Positions 1-5,895 of a DNA stretch of 10,317 nt are shown here, piece by piece. The position numbers and the translations under genes are program-made. This DNA comes from Candidatus Fermentithermobacillaceae bacterium UBA3951. GTDB taxonomy: Bacteria > Bacillota > Sulfobacillia > Fermentithermobacillales > Fermentithermobacillaceae. Where the stretch lies: positions 1-10,317 of the forward strand of contig DGDN01000123.1 of NCBI GenBank assembly GCA_002385465.1, read 5' to 3'. The number at the start of each line of letters is the position of its first letter. Within the stretch, counting starts at the first letter, position 1. The notes under the pieces are model-generated. The model saw only the letters and a program-made list of their open reading frames with translations. It searched no databases and was not told where the DNA came from.

Positions 1-433
1 GGACTACACCGATCTTTTTCTTGTTGCCAAGAGATAGGTTCTCAATGCGCTTCTCGAGGTCGAGTTCGAAAATGTCCGCCAGTTATTTCCCGCGCTTTAG
101 GCAGTCCTTTTCATAGAACCCCGACGCGTACTCCAAGAGGTCTTTTCCCTTGAGCTCACCGTAGTAAGCCGAATCGCCGGGCAGGTACCCCGTTACGCGC
201 TTCACCTCTTTGCTGTCTCGTATGGCGTCCATCCCAAGGATTGTTGCCTTGCCTCCAGTGGGGAAGATGAAGTTCAGCAGAAGCCGGATGGTCGTGGTAT
301 TTCCTGCGCCGTTGGGACCAATGAAGCCGAAGATTTCGCCCTCCATAATGCTGAGATCAACGTCGATTATCCCCCGGGATTTTCCGTAATACTTGGTGAG
401 CTTCTCGGTGCTTATGGCCACACGCTCGCTCAT
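1..433 (-). pseudogene. ABC transporter ATP-binding protein, disrupted (in-frame stop and Walker A lysine lost), partial at left edge
   Basis: The start is the ATG at 433-431, with AAGGGAG at 450-444 and a 10-nt spacer. The N-terminus (KLTKYYGKSRGIIDVDLSI) and a Walker A loop at residues 39-46 are typical of ATPases that power ABC-2 type exporters. The loop reads GPNGAGNT instead of GPNGAGKT: codon 45 (301-299) is AAT (Asn), whereas the family needs Lys to bind nucleotide phosphates. The frame stops at a TAA at 85-83 after only 116 residues. The same frame continues to the window edge with good family sequence, including an ABC signature-like LSLGN at about codons 133-137. A single base change (for example GAA to TAA) would therefore explain the truncation, with no frameshift. 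A full-length ATPase would be roughly 230-300 residues. Two separate lesions suggest a decaying gene. The stop alone could be a sequencing error, but the Asn codon would still predict loss of ATPase activity. The substrate is unknown; the rest of the gene and any permease lie outside the window. Confidence 0.8.
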
Positions 434-492
434 GTTACACGCGCTCCCTTCGCTCTCCAAAACCTCGCGGACATGTGTCATATCACTCTCGA

Positions 493-541
493 GGTAACGT
501 GGTATCCACCCGTCCACGGCAATCCGATATCTGCGGTTACC
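493..541. repeat. Imperfect inverted repeat in the ABC/metG divergent spacer
   Basis: GGTAAC (493-498) pairs with GTTACC (536-541), and CGTGG (498-502) pairs with CCACG (514-518) inside it, so the segment could fold on either strand. It lies upstream of the mapped metG promoter, so it should not be in the metG transcript. It could be in the leader of the minus-strand ABC gene. The remainder of 434-632 shows nothing convincing. Confidence 0.3.
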
Positions 542-632
542 GCGACCTGGACCGCTATGTCTCTATGCCTTCCTTGCGGCGCCTTGGTCTCAACGGTCAG
601 CATACAGGACATTGACCGCCTGGCCAATATTC

Positions 633-661
633 TTGACACGCGTTCTCGCACAACCTACGAT
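633..661 (+). promoter_or_regulatory. Sigma-A promoter for metG
   Basis: A perfect -35 box TTGACA (633-638) is followed by exactly 17 bp and a -10 box TACGAT (656-661, 5 of 6 matches to TATAAT). Transcription would start near 668, giving a 5' leader of about 40 nt before the GTG start of metG. The leader is too short for a T-box riboswitch, so tRNA-responsive attenuation of metG is unlikely from this promoter. Confidence 0.75.
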
Positions 662-694
662 TGCAGAAAGCCCCCGGGCTGGATTCGGCTTGTT

Positions 695-700
695 AAGGAG
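695..700 (+). promoter_or_regulatory. Ribosome binding site that fixes the metG start
   Basis: AAGGAG is 8 nt ahead of the GTG at 709. An earlier in-frame GTG at 700 overlaps this site and so cannot be the start. Confidence 0.8.
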
Positions 701-708
701 TGTTTGCC

Positions 709-2496
709 GTGTCACGCTACCTCATAACCAGTGCTCTTCCTTATGTCAACGGAGTGAAGCATGTTGGGAACCTCGTCGGTTCGATGCTTCCCGCCGATGT
801 TTACGCTCGTTTCCTGAGGATGGAAGGCGAAGAAGTGTTGTATATCTGTGCAACAGACGAGCACGGGACCCCGGCGGAAGTATCCGCCATGGAAGCAGGG
901 ATGGACGTACGTGAGTACTGCGACATGATGCATGAGCGGCAAAAGGACATTTACGAGCGCTTCGGTCTATCTTTCGACTATTTCGGCCGGAGCTCCTCGA
1001 GAGAAAACGCGCTCTTGACCCAGCACATCTACCGGAAGCTCAACGAGAACGGCTTCATTGAGGAACGGACCATCCGACAGATCTACTCCCTCGACGACGG
1101 GCGTTTCCTGCCGGACAGGTACGTCATAGGGACCTGTTCCAAGTGCGGGTACACTGCCGCCCGGGGAGACCAGTGCGATGGCTGCGCTTCGCTCCTCGAC
1201 CCCGAAGACCTTATCGAGCCGCGTTCCGCCATATCACGGAGCACCAACCTTGAAATGAGGGAAAGCAAGCACCTTTTCATAAGGCTCGATCTCCTGGCTT
1301 CGGAAATCGAGAAGTGGGTTGACTCTCATAGTGATTGGCCGAGGCTTACCGTAGGCGTCGCCAAGAAGTGGCTCACCGAGGGACTCAAGCCCAGGTGCAT
1401 CACGAGGGACTTGTCGTGGGGGATACCGGTGCCCCGCGAAGGTTTTGAGGGAAAGGTGTTCTACGTTTGGTTCGATGCGCCGATTGAGTACATCGGGGCG
1501 ACTTGGGAATGGGCTAACGCCGGGAGGGAGCCGGACGAGGCCGGAATTCCGTCTGACGGCTCGACTCATGACGCCTCGGGCGGATCCGGCGAACGCGATT
1601 GGAAGTCTTGGTGGTTTGGTGCTTCAGACGTGTACTACGTCCAGTTCCTTGCCAAAGACAACCTGCCGTTTCACACTGTTATTTTCCCTGCCATGCTCCT
1701 CGGAACCCGAGAACCCTGGACGGTGGCTTCCTACATTAAAGGTTTTAACTGGCTCACCTACCACGGAGGTAAGTTCTCCACCAGCCAGAAGCGGGGAGTC
1801 TTTACTGACCGGGCCCTGGAGATTTTCCCCGCCGACTATTGGCGCTACTTCCTCATGGCAATCGCCCCGGAATCCGATGATTCCGATTTCACTTGGCCCA
1901 TGTTCGCCACTATCGTCAACAAAGACTTGGCAGGCAACTTCGGTAACTTCGTAAACCGGACCCTTAAGCTTACGGCATCGCGGTTTGGCGGTGCTTCCGG
2001 CGACTCAGGGACACCGGCTCTTACGGGAGTAATTCCCGCAGGCGGCCAGTGGGGGGCCAGGGAGGAGCGACTCCAAGCCGACGTAAAGGAGGCCCTTGAG
2101 GAGTACCGCAAGTGTCTTAGGCAGATTGAGTTCCGAAAAGGCGTCCTTGCCCTCAAAAAACTGTGGTCTCTCGGAAACCTCTACATCGACGAGAGAGCGC
2201 CTTGGAACCTACTGAAAACCGACAAAGACGAGGCCGCTATGGTCCTCCGTACATGTATCAACCTGGTGAGGACCTTCGCACTGGCCTCGTCGCCTTTCAT
2301 ACCTTTCACCGCAGAGAAGGTGGCGCAAGCTCTCCGGTTCAGTCCCGAAGAGGGGACAGGTTCCATGGCGGAGATAGGCGACCTCCGGGTTCTCGGCCCT
2401 GGCCGCACATTTGAGGTCCCGCCGGTCTTGTTCAAGAGAATAGAGGAGGCCGAGATCGAAAAGCTGACCATGGAGTTTGCCGGCGAAAACGTCTGA
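709..2496 (+). CDS. metG: Methionyl-tRNA synthetase (class I, zinc-knot type, no C-terminal tRNA-binding domain)
   Basis: This 595-residue cytoplasmic enzyme charges tRNA-Met with methionine using ATP. The start is GTG 709 (protein begins MSRYLITSALPYVNG), chosen from the AAGGAG site. The class I HIGH motif appears as HVGN (residues 18-21). A zinc knot C-x2-C-x9-C-x2-C uses Cys143, 146, 156 and 159. The KMSKS loop is KFSTSQKRG (355-363), the form usual in archaeal/E. coli-lineage MetRS rather than Bacillus-type enzymes. The catalytic-domain sequence WFDAPIEYIGATWEW is intact. The helical anticodon-binding domain follows from about residue 395 (NKDLAGNFGNFVNR). The protein ends without the C-terminal EMAP/OB-fold tRNA-binding domain present in many homologues. 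Residues of about 271-297 are an extra Gly/Ser/Asp-rich stretch in the catalytic domain where relatives have a short link. It is transcribed alone from its own promoter, divergent from the ABC pseudogene and convergent with the GNAT gene. Confidence 0.96.
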   Translation: MSRYLITSALPYVNGVKHVGNLVGSMLPADVYARFLRMEGEEVLYICATDEHGTPAEVSAMEAGMDVREYCDMMHERQKDIYERFGLSFDYFGRSSSRENALLTQHIYRKLNENGFIEERTIRQIYSLDDGRFLPDRYVIGTCSKCGYTAARGDQCDGCASLLDPEDLIEPRSAISRSTNLEMRESKHLFIRLDLLASEIEKWVDSHSDWPRLTVGVAKKWLTEGLKPRCITRDLSWGIPVPREGFEGKVFYVWFDAPIEYIGATWEWANAGREPDEAGIPSDGSTHDASGGSGERDWKSWWFGASDVYYVQFLAKDNLPFHTVIFPAMLLGTREPWTVASYIKGFNWLTYHGGKFSTSQKRGVFTDRALEIFPADYWRYFLMAIAPESDDSDFTWPMFATIVNKDLAGNFGNFVNRTLKLTASRFGGASGDSGTPALTGVIPAGGQWGAREERLQADVKEALEEYRKCLRQIEFRKGVLALKKLWSLGNLYIDERAPWNLLKTDKDEAAMVLRTCINLVRTFALASSPFIPFTAEKVAQALRFSPEEGTGSMAEIGDLRVLGPGRTFEVPPVLFKRIEEAEIEKLTMEFAGENV

Positions 2497-2770
2497 CTGG
2501 ATAGACGCTTCGGGTAGTCCGAAAGAACCGGCGTATTGCTTCGTATCGGTTCCGACAGGTCGACGAAACCGGGGGTTCGTTTGCGAAGCTCCGACTGGGC
2601 AGGGGTGTTCTCTTGGATAGGTCGACGAAACGGGTCGATGGTTCTGGGTGGGCGGAAAAAACCCGCTCGTTGTCTTGGATAGGCAGAAAAAAACGGGCGA
2701 ACGGTTTCGGATAGGCGGAAAAAATCCGCTGGTTGTCTCGGATAGGCCGACGAAAGCCGCCGGTTCCCGG
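2491..2770. repeat. Degenerate tandem repeat, period about 31-32 bp, filling the metG/GNAT convergent spacer
   Basis: The core GGATAGG followed by a G/C-A-A-A segment recurs with starts near 2615, 2646, 2677, 2709 and 2740 (steps of 31, 31, 32 and 31 bp). More degenerate copies start near 2499, 2553 and 2592. Three central units carry runs of 6, 7 and 6 A (2656-2661, 2687-2693, 2719-2724) whose centres are 31.5 bp apart. Several units hold small hairpins, for example GCGGA/TCCGC around the A-run at 2716-2729 and TCGAC/GTCGA in the unit at 2615. The copy at 2499 begins at the metG stop codon, and the last unit ends about 35 bp before the stop of the opposing GNAT gene. No T-rich intrinsic terminator was seen for either gene, so the array may serve as the 3' boundary. 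There is no gene here. Confidence 0.75.
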
Positions 2771-2806
2771 CCCAATGGGTGCGACACGTGGGACTTTGTG
2801 GAAGGT

Positions 2807-4075
2807 TTACCCGGTAAGTCTGAGCTCCCAGAGGCCGGTTTCGCCGTGCTCCCGCATATCCAGGCCGGCCTGCCTCGAGTTGCTGAGAAGTTCTTCGGCG
2901 ACCGGGCTTTCGGATTCAACAGACACGAACAGCTCCCCGGGTGTGATATTCCTCTTGGCTGCTTGGGTCCCCAGTAGTCCCAGGGCGTGGCGGATGATGG
3001 CTACGACCCCTTCCCTTGTTCCAAAGAGCGACCCGAGCCCCGCGCAGAGGTAGCCTTTTTCCGCGTCAGCGTGGGCATGGAGGTGGCCCTCTGCCGCGTC
3101 AGCTTGGACGTGGAGGTCGCCGCCTTCCGCGTCAGTGTGGGCGTCTCGGCCGTCTTCGTCTTCCGGTCCGGTGTGGATGTGGTCTTCAACGTAAGGGTTA
3201 CTCATAAGCCCGCCTGCGAGCGTTTTCCCTCTTCCGTCTCTTGCGACCAAGAGCCATTCCTCCGTCGCTGCGCGGGCAAGGTTTTGACGGGTGAGAGATA
3301 TCCAGACGTACTCGCACCCAAGGTAACGAATCTGTTTGGATGCAGCATCGAATAGCTGACCGGCTTCTTCGGGGGTCGCCCTAGTCACTTGGATGGCCAA
3401 ATGCATGTTGCCATCTGTAGGTGCAAGTCCGTCCCGGGATTTGATGCCTGCCCTGGACTCGATGCCAGCACCGGACTCGATGCCTGCATCGGACTCAACG
3501 CCTGCAAGAGAAGCATCCGCGGATGTAAGTTGGTCCTTTGACAAGACATCGGCCTCGCTTAACAAGCATCCCGCCAACGGCACTGTGAACTCGGAGATCC
3601 TGGACACCTGACGGAATCCCATGGTCTTCGCGAGTCCTTGGGACCTATAGTTGTCGGAATCTATGTTAGCCCGAGAGACTCGTGCTCCACGTTCCCTTGC
3701 GCCTGCTATTGAGGTTTCTGTGAGCATGGATGCTATGCCCATTCGCCTCAAATCCGCCTTGACGCGAATACCCTGGAACCATGCCTCGCCTTCCGCCGGG
3801 TAGGCAACGCAGGTGACGCCCACGGGAATCCCGTCGACTTCGGCAACATATACATCGCTTCCGCTTTGAAGCCACTCGGAAAAGGCATCGGCTACGTAGT
3901 CGCCCCACTCGAATGTGTTCTGGGTGAATGCTCGGATGTGCGGCTCATCTTCGAGCCTGGCTCGGCGGACCAAGACGTCGGGCCTTCCGGCCGGCTTTGA
4001 CGACGCATCCCGGGGGCTATGTGAAACGGTTGAGGGTGTAGTCTCATGTGCAGGCGAGTCACCGGAGCGGGCCAC
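2807..4075 (-). CDS. GNAT-family N-acetyltransferase with a second, degenerate GNAT-like half and internal repeats
   Basis: The encoded protein has 422 residues. The chosen start is the GTG at 4075-4073, which has a perfect AGGAGG at 4089-4084 with an 8-nt spacer; the open frame extends seven codons further but without such a site. Residues of about 35-170 form a GNAT domain with the acetyl-CoA-binding loop RRMGIA (110-115). It is followed by a conserved-looking ending (NIDSDNYRSQGLAKTMGFR), typical of small-molecule or protein N-acetyltransferases; the substrate cannot be read from sequence. A linker (about 191-215) has four AGIES-type hexapeptides. The second half resembles another GNAT fold with no recognisable acetyl-CoA loop, and is interrupted at about 312-345 by three 11-residue repeats of pattern H-x-x-A-D-A-E-x-G-x-L. 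Tandem GNAT proteins often have one inactive half. It lies 87 bp downstream of the yigZ-like gene on the same strand and may be co-transcribed with it. Confidence 0.85.
   Translation of the reverse strand: MARSGDSPAHETTPSTVSHSPRDASSKPAGRPDVLVRRARLEDEPHIRAFTQNTFEWGDYVADAFSEWLQSGSDVYVAEVDGIPVGVTCVAYPAEGEAWFQGIRVKADLRRMGIASMLTETSIAGARERGARVSRANIDSDNYRSQGLAKTMGFRQVSRISEFTVPLAGCLLSEADVLSKDQLTSADASLAGVESDAGIESGAGIESRAGIKSRDGLAPTDGNMHLAIQVTRATPEEAGQLFDAASKQIRYLGCEYVWISLTRQNLARAATEEWLLVARDGRGKTLAGGLMSNPYVEDHIHTGPEDEDGRDAHTDAEGGDLHVQADAAEGHLHAHADAEKGYLCAGLGSLFGTREGVVAIIRHALGLLGTQAAKRNITPGELFVSVESESPVAEELLSNSRQAGLDMREHGETGLWELRLTG
3048..3146 (-). repeat. Three tandem 33-bp repeats inside the GNAT gene
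   Basis: Units at 3048-3080, 3081-3113 and 3114-3146 share the core CCGCGTCAGC/T and GTGG-type ends. The 33-bp length keeps frame and encodes 11-residue repeats rich in His, Asp, Glu and Ala. Copies have diverged at many positions, so the expansion is not brand new. Confidence 0.85.
3437..3508 (-). repeat. Four tandem 18-bp repeats inside the GNAT gene
   Basis: Units at 3437-3454, 3455-3472, 3473-3490 and 3491-3508 follow the pattern GGACTCGATGCCTGCACC on the plus strand; the second and third copies differ at only three positions. Read on the gene's strand they encode the AGIES-x hexapeptide linker between the two GNAT halves. Confidence 0.88.
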
Positions 4076-4083
4076 TGGTGCAA

Positions 4084-4089
4084 CCTCCT
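4084..4089 (-). promoter_or_regulatory. Ribosome binding site that fixes the GNAT gene start
   Basis: AGGAGG (read on the minus strand) sits 8 nt before the GTG at 4075. It lies inside the longer open frame, which argues for the internal start. Confidence 0.7.
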
Positions 4090-4138
4090 CTTCCACTACA
4101 CGGGTATGTACCTATCTTGATTGAGTTGATGACTATTG

Positions 4139-4157
4139 GGGCCGGAACTGTGGGCCC
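4139..4157 (-). terminator. Weak hairpin just after the yigZ-like gene
   Basis: GGGCC/GGCCC (4139-4143 with 4153-4157, 9-nt loop) begins 5 nt past the stop codon on the minus strand. There is no T-run on that strand, so it may be an attenuator or an RNA-stabilising hairpin rather than a true terminator. On the plus strand it is followed by TTCTTTC, but no plus-strand gene precedes it. Confidence 0.3.
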
Positions 4158-4162
4158 TTCTT

Positions 4163-4825
4163 TCAATCCACAGGGACGTATCTACCTTCTTGGACCTCGA
4201 TAACCGCGCCGCCTGACGTGAGATCTCGTACTCTGGCCTTTATGAGCTCGAGGTCAGCGGGCTTAACCAGCGCTGTCACCTTGACCTTCTCTGTGAAGTC
4301 GACCGACTGGATGACAATGTTCCGGCCTTCCAGCTCCCGTTGAACGCGGCCGTACTGGTCGTATTCAACGATGGCCGTGAGGATGTCATGGTAGCTATAG
4401 CTCGCTACTCCTGCGGCCTCCAGGGCGGCGGAAGCTGCCTGGCCGTACGCCCTGAGAAGCCCGCCCGCACCGAGGAGGATCCCTCCGAAATAACGGGTTA
4501 CGACGCAGACGATGTTCCTTACGCCACGCTTCTTGAAGACCTCGAGGACCGGATAACCTGCGGTGCCCCTCGGTTCGCCGTCGTCGCTCAAGCGCTCGAT
4601 GGGCGTACCGGGACCGACGGAGTAGGCCCAGACATTGTGCCTTGCGGTGGGATGTTCGGCTTTGACTCGGGCGATGAAGTCTTCGGCTTCCTCGGGAGAA
4701 AACGCAGGCGACACGCGTCCGATAAACCGGGAGCGCTTGGCTACTATTTCGGCCGAAGCCTCAAATCTCGGACAAAGGAAGTCAGGCCGCCTTTGCACTG
4801 ACAACTCTCCTTGCTGTTTGTTCAT
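4163..4825 (-). CDS. yigZ: YigZ/IMPACT (UPF0029) family protein
   Basis: The 220-residue protein starts at ATG 4825-4823 (MNKQQGELSVQ), with GGGGGA at 4839-4834 and an 8-nt spacer. The frame is open 25 codons further upstream, but that stretch does not resemble the family, and the chosen length matches the usual 200-220 residues. Family hallmarks are present: KRSRFIG near residue 30, DDGEPRGTAGYP (81 onward) and VTRYFGGILLGAGGLLRAYG (starting about 109). The C-terminal part, about 140-220, matches the small ferredoxin-like DUF1949 domain. Homologues are E. coli YigZ, B. subtilis YvyE and the N-terminal domain of eukaryotic IMPACT. IMPACT is a translation-control protein, while the bacterial role is not settled. 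It is cytoplasmic, with no signal peptide or membrane segment. It is divergent from the SIMPL gene and lies upstream of the GNAT gene on the same strand. Confidence 0.93.
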   Translation of the reverse strand: MNKQQGELSVQRRPDFLCPRFEASAEIVAKRSRFIGRVSPAFSPEEAEDFIARVKAEHPTARHNVWAYSVGPGTPIERLSDDGEPRGTAGYPVLEVFKKRGVRNIVCVVTRYFGGILLGAGGLLRAYGQAASAALEAAGVASYSYHDILTAIVEYDQYGRVQRELEGRNIVIQSVDFTEKVKVTALVKPADLELIKARVRDLTSGGAVIEVQEGRYVPVD

Positions 4826-4858
4826 GTAAACGATCCCCCGACTCCAACATTGTCGCGG

Positions 4859-4873
4859 GTGCCCGACGGGCAC
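4859..4873. repeat. Small perfect inverted repeat GTGCCC-GAC-GGGCAC upstream of yigZ
   Basis: Six-bp arms at 4859-4864 and 4868-4873 flank a 3-nt loop, about 35 bp ahead of the yigZ start. It could be a leader hairpin or an operator half. Six bp in a GC-rich sequence is weak evidence. Confidence 0.3.
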
Positions 4874-4924
4874 GTCAAGTTGGGGAGCATATCTCTCCAA
4901 AACCTTGTAGGTACGTCACAATAG

Positions 4925-4936
4925 GGAACATGTTCC
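4925..4936. promoter_or_regulatory. Perfect 12-bp palindrome, possible operator between yigZ and the SIMPL gene
   Basis: GGAACATGTTCC is its own reverse complement and lies in the divergent spacer, 64 bp before the SIMPL start and about 100 bp before the yigZ start. That is a sensible place for a dimeric regulator to act on one or both genes. No regulator is identified. I could not place clear -35/-10 boxes in this spacer. Confidence 0.35.
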
Positions 4937-4999
4937 TGCGTTCTCCGTCAAAACCCAGTGGTGCACCCAAGAGAACAAGAGTCCAAGGAGTGATAAGTA

Positions 5000-5731
5000 A
5001 TGCGTGAGCGTCTGCGGACCGCCGTCCTTGCAAGTCTGGTCATTGCGTCGCTCGTCTTTGCAGTCGTTGCGCTCCGGCCGGAACGCGCGCTGGCGGAGGA
5101 CCCCGTTACGGAGCCCCGTCTTATATCGGTGAGCGGGGAAGCGACAGTTGCGGTTAAACCCGACTTGGTGACCATCAGCTTCGGTGTAGAGACCAACGCG
5201 GCCACGGCCAAAGAAGCCCAGCAAACCAACACCTCGAAGATGAACAACGTTGTCGCCGCCTTGAAAGCTGCAGGTATCCGATCCGAAGATATCCAGACGT
5301 CCAATTTCAGCCTGTATCCTGTCTACGGCTGGGAAGGCGATAGGCCCGGCGGGACGCAGGTCCTCACCGGGTACCGGTGCAACAACACCGTGACTGCCAG
5401 GGTAAAGTCTGTGACTTCTACCGGAACGGTTATCGATGCTGCCATTAACGCAGGTGCCACGAATGTGGGAAGCCTGAACTTCGGCCTGCAGGATCCCGAC
5501 CCCGCAAAGAACGAAGCCCTCGCCATGGCTGTAGCGAACGCCAGGTCGAAGGCTGAAGTGATGGCCAAAGCGGCCGGAGTTACCATCACGGGCATCTACA
5601 AGATCTCTGATGGATATGCGACGGTCACCCGAATGGAAGCGGCCCCTTACGCGCTAAAGGATGCAGCGACGCCCATCGAGAGCGGTACCGTTACGGTGAC
5701 CGCTACCGTGCGGATGGATTTCACGTTCTAG
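5000..5731 (+). CDS. Exported SIMPL-domain (DUF541, YggE-like) protein
   Basis: The protein is 243 residues from ATG 5000, with AAGGAG at 4985-4990 and a 9-nt spacer. The N-terminus is a classical signal peptide: a positive MRERLR start, a hydrophobic core at about 7-25, and a likely signal peptidase I site after ALA near residue 32. No lipobox cysteine is present, so it is probably secreted or retained outside the membrane rather than lipid-anchored. The mature part begins ISVSGEATVAVKPDLVTISFGVET, the family's opening beta-strand signature. It ends with the matching GTVTVTATVRMDFTF strand, so the domain is complete. Relatives include E. coli YggE and a Brucella outer-membrane antigen; reported roles concern stress tolerance, but no activity is firmly assigned. 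It is a single-gene transcription unit closed by a strong terminator. Confidence 0.93.
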   Translation: MRERLRTAVLASLVIASLVFAVVALRPERALAEDPVTEPRLISVSGEATVAVKPDLVTISFGVETNAATAKEAQQTNTSKMNNVVAALKAAGIRSEDIQTSNFSLYPVYGWEGDRPGGTQVLTGYRCNNTVTARVKSVTSTGTVIDAAINAGATNVGSLNFGLQDPDPAKNEALAMAVANARSKAEVMAKAAGVTITGIYKISDGYATVTRMEAAPYALKDAATPIESGTVTVTATVRMDFTF

Positions 5732-5760
5732 AACCGGCCTATATCCCCTCAACTCCCTGG

Positions 5761-5790
5761 AAAGCCGGACCCCGCGGTCCGGCTTTTGGT
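5761..5790 (+). terminator. Rho-independent terminator of the SIMPL gene
   Basis: A perfect 11-bp stem (5761-5771 with 5776-5786) with the 4-nt loop CCGC is followed by T and GGTTT. It begins 29 bp after the SIMPL stop. The A-rich 5' side gives some activity in the opposite direction too, towards the convergent chemotaxis gene. Confidence 0.9.
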
Positions 5791-5829
5791 TTCGGCTCCT
5801 GAATTCAGTCTGGCCGGACCCGTTGAGCA

Positions 5830-5858
5830 GAAGAGGGCCTCTTTCGGGGCCCATCTTC
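5830..5858 (-). terminator. Bulged hairpin downstream of the chemotaxis receptor gene
   Basis: GAAGA/TCTTC (5830-5834 with 5854-5858) stacks on GGGCC/GGCCC (5835-5839 with 5848-5852). There is one bulged A and an 8-nt loop. It lies about 40 bp past the receptor's stop on the minus strand. A U-tract is missing, so termination is possible but not assured. Confidence 0.4.
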
Positions 5859-5895
5859 CGACAAAACGCGTCCGGCCGTGTGGAGGTCCTTCCGG

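Noticed and set aside
434..517. N-terminal extension of the ABC ATPase frame to 517
   Set aside because: ABC ATPases of this type begin a few residues before the KLTKYYG-like strand, and a good ribosome binding site precedes the ATG at 433.
485..525. T-box-like sequence (GGGTGG followed by ACCACG) on the minus strand
   Set aside because: It has an extra base compared with the T-box core, no stem I was seen, and it would lead into an ABC gene, not metG, whose promoter lies downstream of it.
2600..2770. Spacer repeats as a CRISPR array
   Set aside because: Units are contiguous and degenerate, with no alternating constant repeats and unique spacers of fixed length, and there are no cas genes.
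2209..2919. Long minus-strand open frame through the end of metG and the spacer repeat, with a repeated FFPP-containing peptide
   Set aside because: It overlaps two confident genes (metG, and the GNAT gene end in another frame), has no ribosome binding site, and its repeats are explained by the DNA tandem repeat.
4826..4900. N-terminal extension of the YigZ frame to 4900
   Set aside because: The extra 25 residues are not family-like, and the ATG at 4825 has a purine-rich site at the right distance and gives the typical family length.
4925..4936. LexA (SOS) box
   Set aside because: The gap between the GAAC and GTTC halves is 2 bp, not the 4 bp of the Bacillota LexA site, and neither flanking gene is a known SOS gene.
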